Origin: Lachnospiraceae bacterium UBA6998
Lineage (GTDB): Bacteria > Bacillota > Clostridia > Lachnospirales > Lachnospiraceae
Assembly (NCBI GenBank): GCA_002448395.1
Contig: DJXS01000111.1
Coordinates: 1-5,730, forward strand
DNA length: 5,730 bases
Direction of reading: 5' to 3'
Part shown: positions 5,637 through 5,730 of the stretch, piece by piece
How the letters are laid out: each line of letters begins with the position of its first letter
Numbering within the stretch: the first letter of the stretch is position 1
Position numbers and translations under genes: made by a program
Notes under the pieces: generated by a model
Database searches by the model: none
What the model was told of the DNA's origin: nothing
The model's input: only the letters and a program-made list of their open reading frames with translations

Positions 5637-5730
5637 ATGGCAGACTTAACTAATAAAACGACAAAAAACAGTACAAACAGCAAAAAATCCAGATGCCCCG
5701 TGTCCAAAAAGTGCGGCGGCTGCACCATGA
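5637..5730 (+). CDS. Probable RlmD/RumA/TrmA-family RNA uracil-C5 methyltransferase, N-terminal fragment
   Basis: Only the first 31 codons are in the window; the gene runs off the right edge. A lysine-, threonine- and asparagine-rich start (residues 1-19) is followed by CPVSKKCGGC at 20-29, that is, C-x5-C-x2-C. This is the first three-cysteine part of the [4Fe-4S] motif of RlmD/RumA-type SAM-dependent 23S rRNA m5U methyltransferases; the fourth cysteine would lie beyond the window. The motif comes at residue 20, whereas E. coli RumA has it after a TRAM domain at about residue 81, so a TRAM domain is absent, as in short clostridial members. The ATG is preceded by AAGGG (5621-5625) at 11 nt, and no other ATG, GTG or TTG occurs in frame back to the terminator. 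Another iron-sulfur protein cannot be excluded from so short a piece. Confidence 0.7.
   Translation, partial: MADLTNKTTKNSTNSKKSRCPVSKKCGGCTM

Overview
The window looks like chromosomal DNA from a moderately GC-rich anaerobic member of the Clostridia, probably Lachnospiraceae-like. Four things point there: a two-iron desulfoferrodoxin (anaerobe superoxide defence), a SpoVB/MurJ-like flippase C-terminus, a purC of the long (about 290 aa) type, and strong GGAGG-type ribosome binding sites. The taxon is an inference; there is no rRNA or other decisive marker.

Layout, left to right. Bases 1-452 (+) hold the last four membrane segments of a polysaccharide/lipid-precursor flippase. A strong bidirectional hairpin terminator (461-502) separates it from a convergent minus-strand pair: purC (1955-1086) followed 20 bp later by a YgjP-type zinc metallopeptidase that starts with TTG (1065-505). 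No terminator lies between these two, so they probably share a transcript that ends at the same hairpin. A 172-bp divergent intergenic region (1956-2127) carries overlapping opposite -10 boxes and a perfect 8-bp dyad. From it the large plus-strand gene 2128-4977 departs.

That 949-residue gene is the centrepiece. Its first ~610 residues are a complete Tet(M)/EF-G-like translational GTPase. A ~165-residue linker region follows, and then a YacP/Rae1-type NYN ribonuclease domain. In Bacillus subtilis, Rae1 is a separate protein that cuts mRNA in the ribosomal A site; here the same fold is joined in one chain to a GTPase family that binds the A-site side of the ribosome. The loop that Tet(M) uses to displace tetracycline is not conserved, so a drug-resistance label would probably be wrong. 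A GTPase-delivered, ribosome-associated mRNA cleavage factor is a reasonable hypothesis, and I know of no experimental description of it.

Downstream, a 149-bp spacer with promoter-like elements and a dyad precedes a complete desulfoferrodoxin gene (5127-5498), which ends in a textbook terminator (5529-5559). The window closes with the first 31 codons of a gene (5637 onward) whose C-x5-C-G-G-C motif matches the RlmD/RumA-type 23S rRNA uracil methyltransferases. Apart from possible ribosome-related roles for the GTPase-nuclease and the methyltransferase, the neighbouring genes do not form an obvious pathway. No tRNA, rRNA, CRISPR array, insertion sequence or prophage signature was seen.
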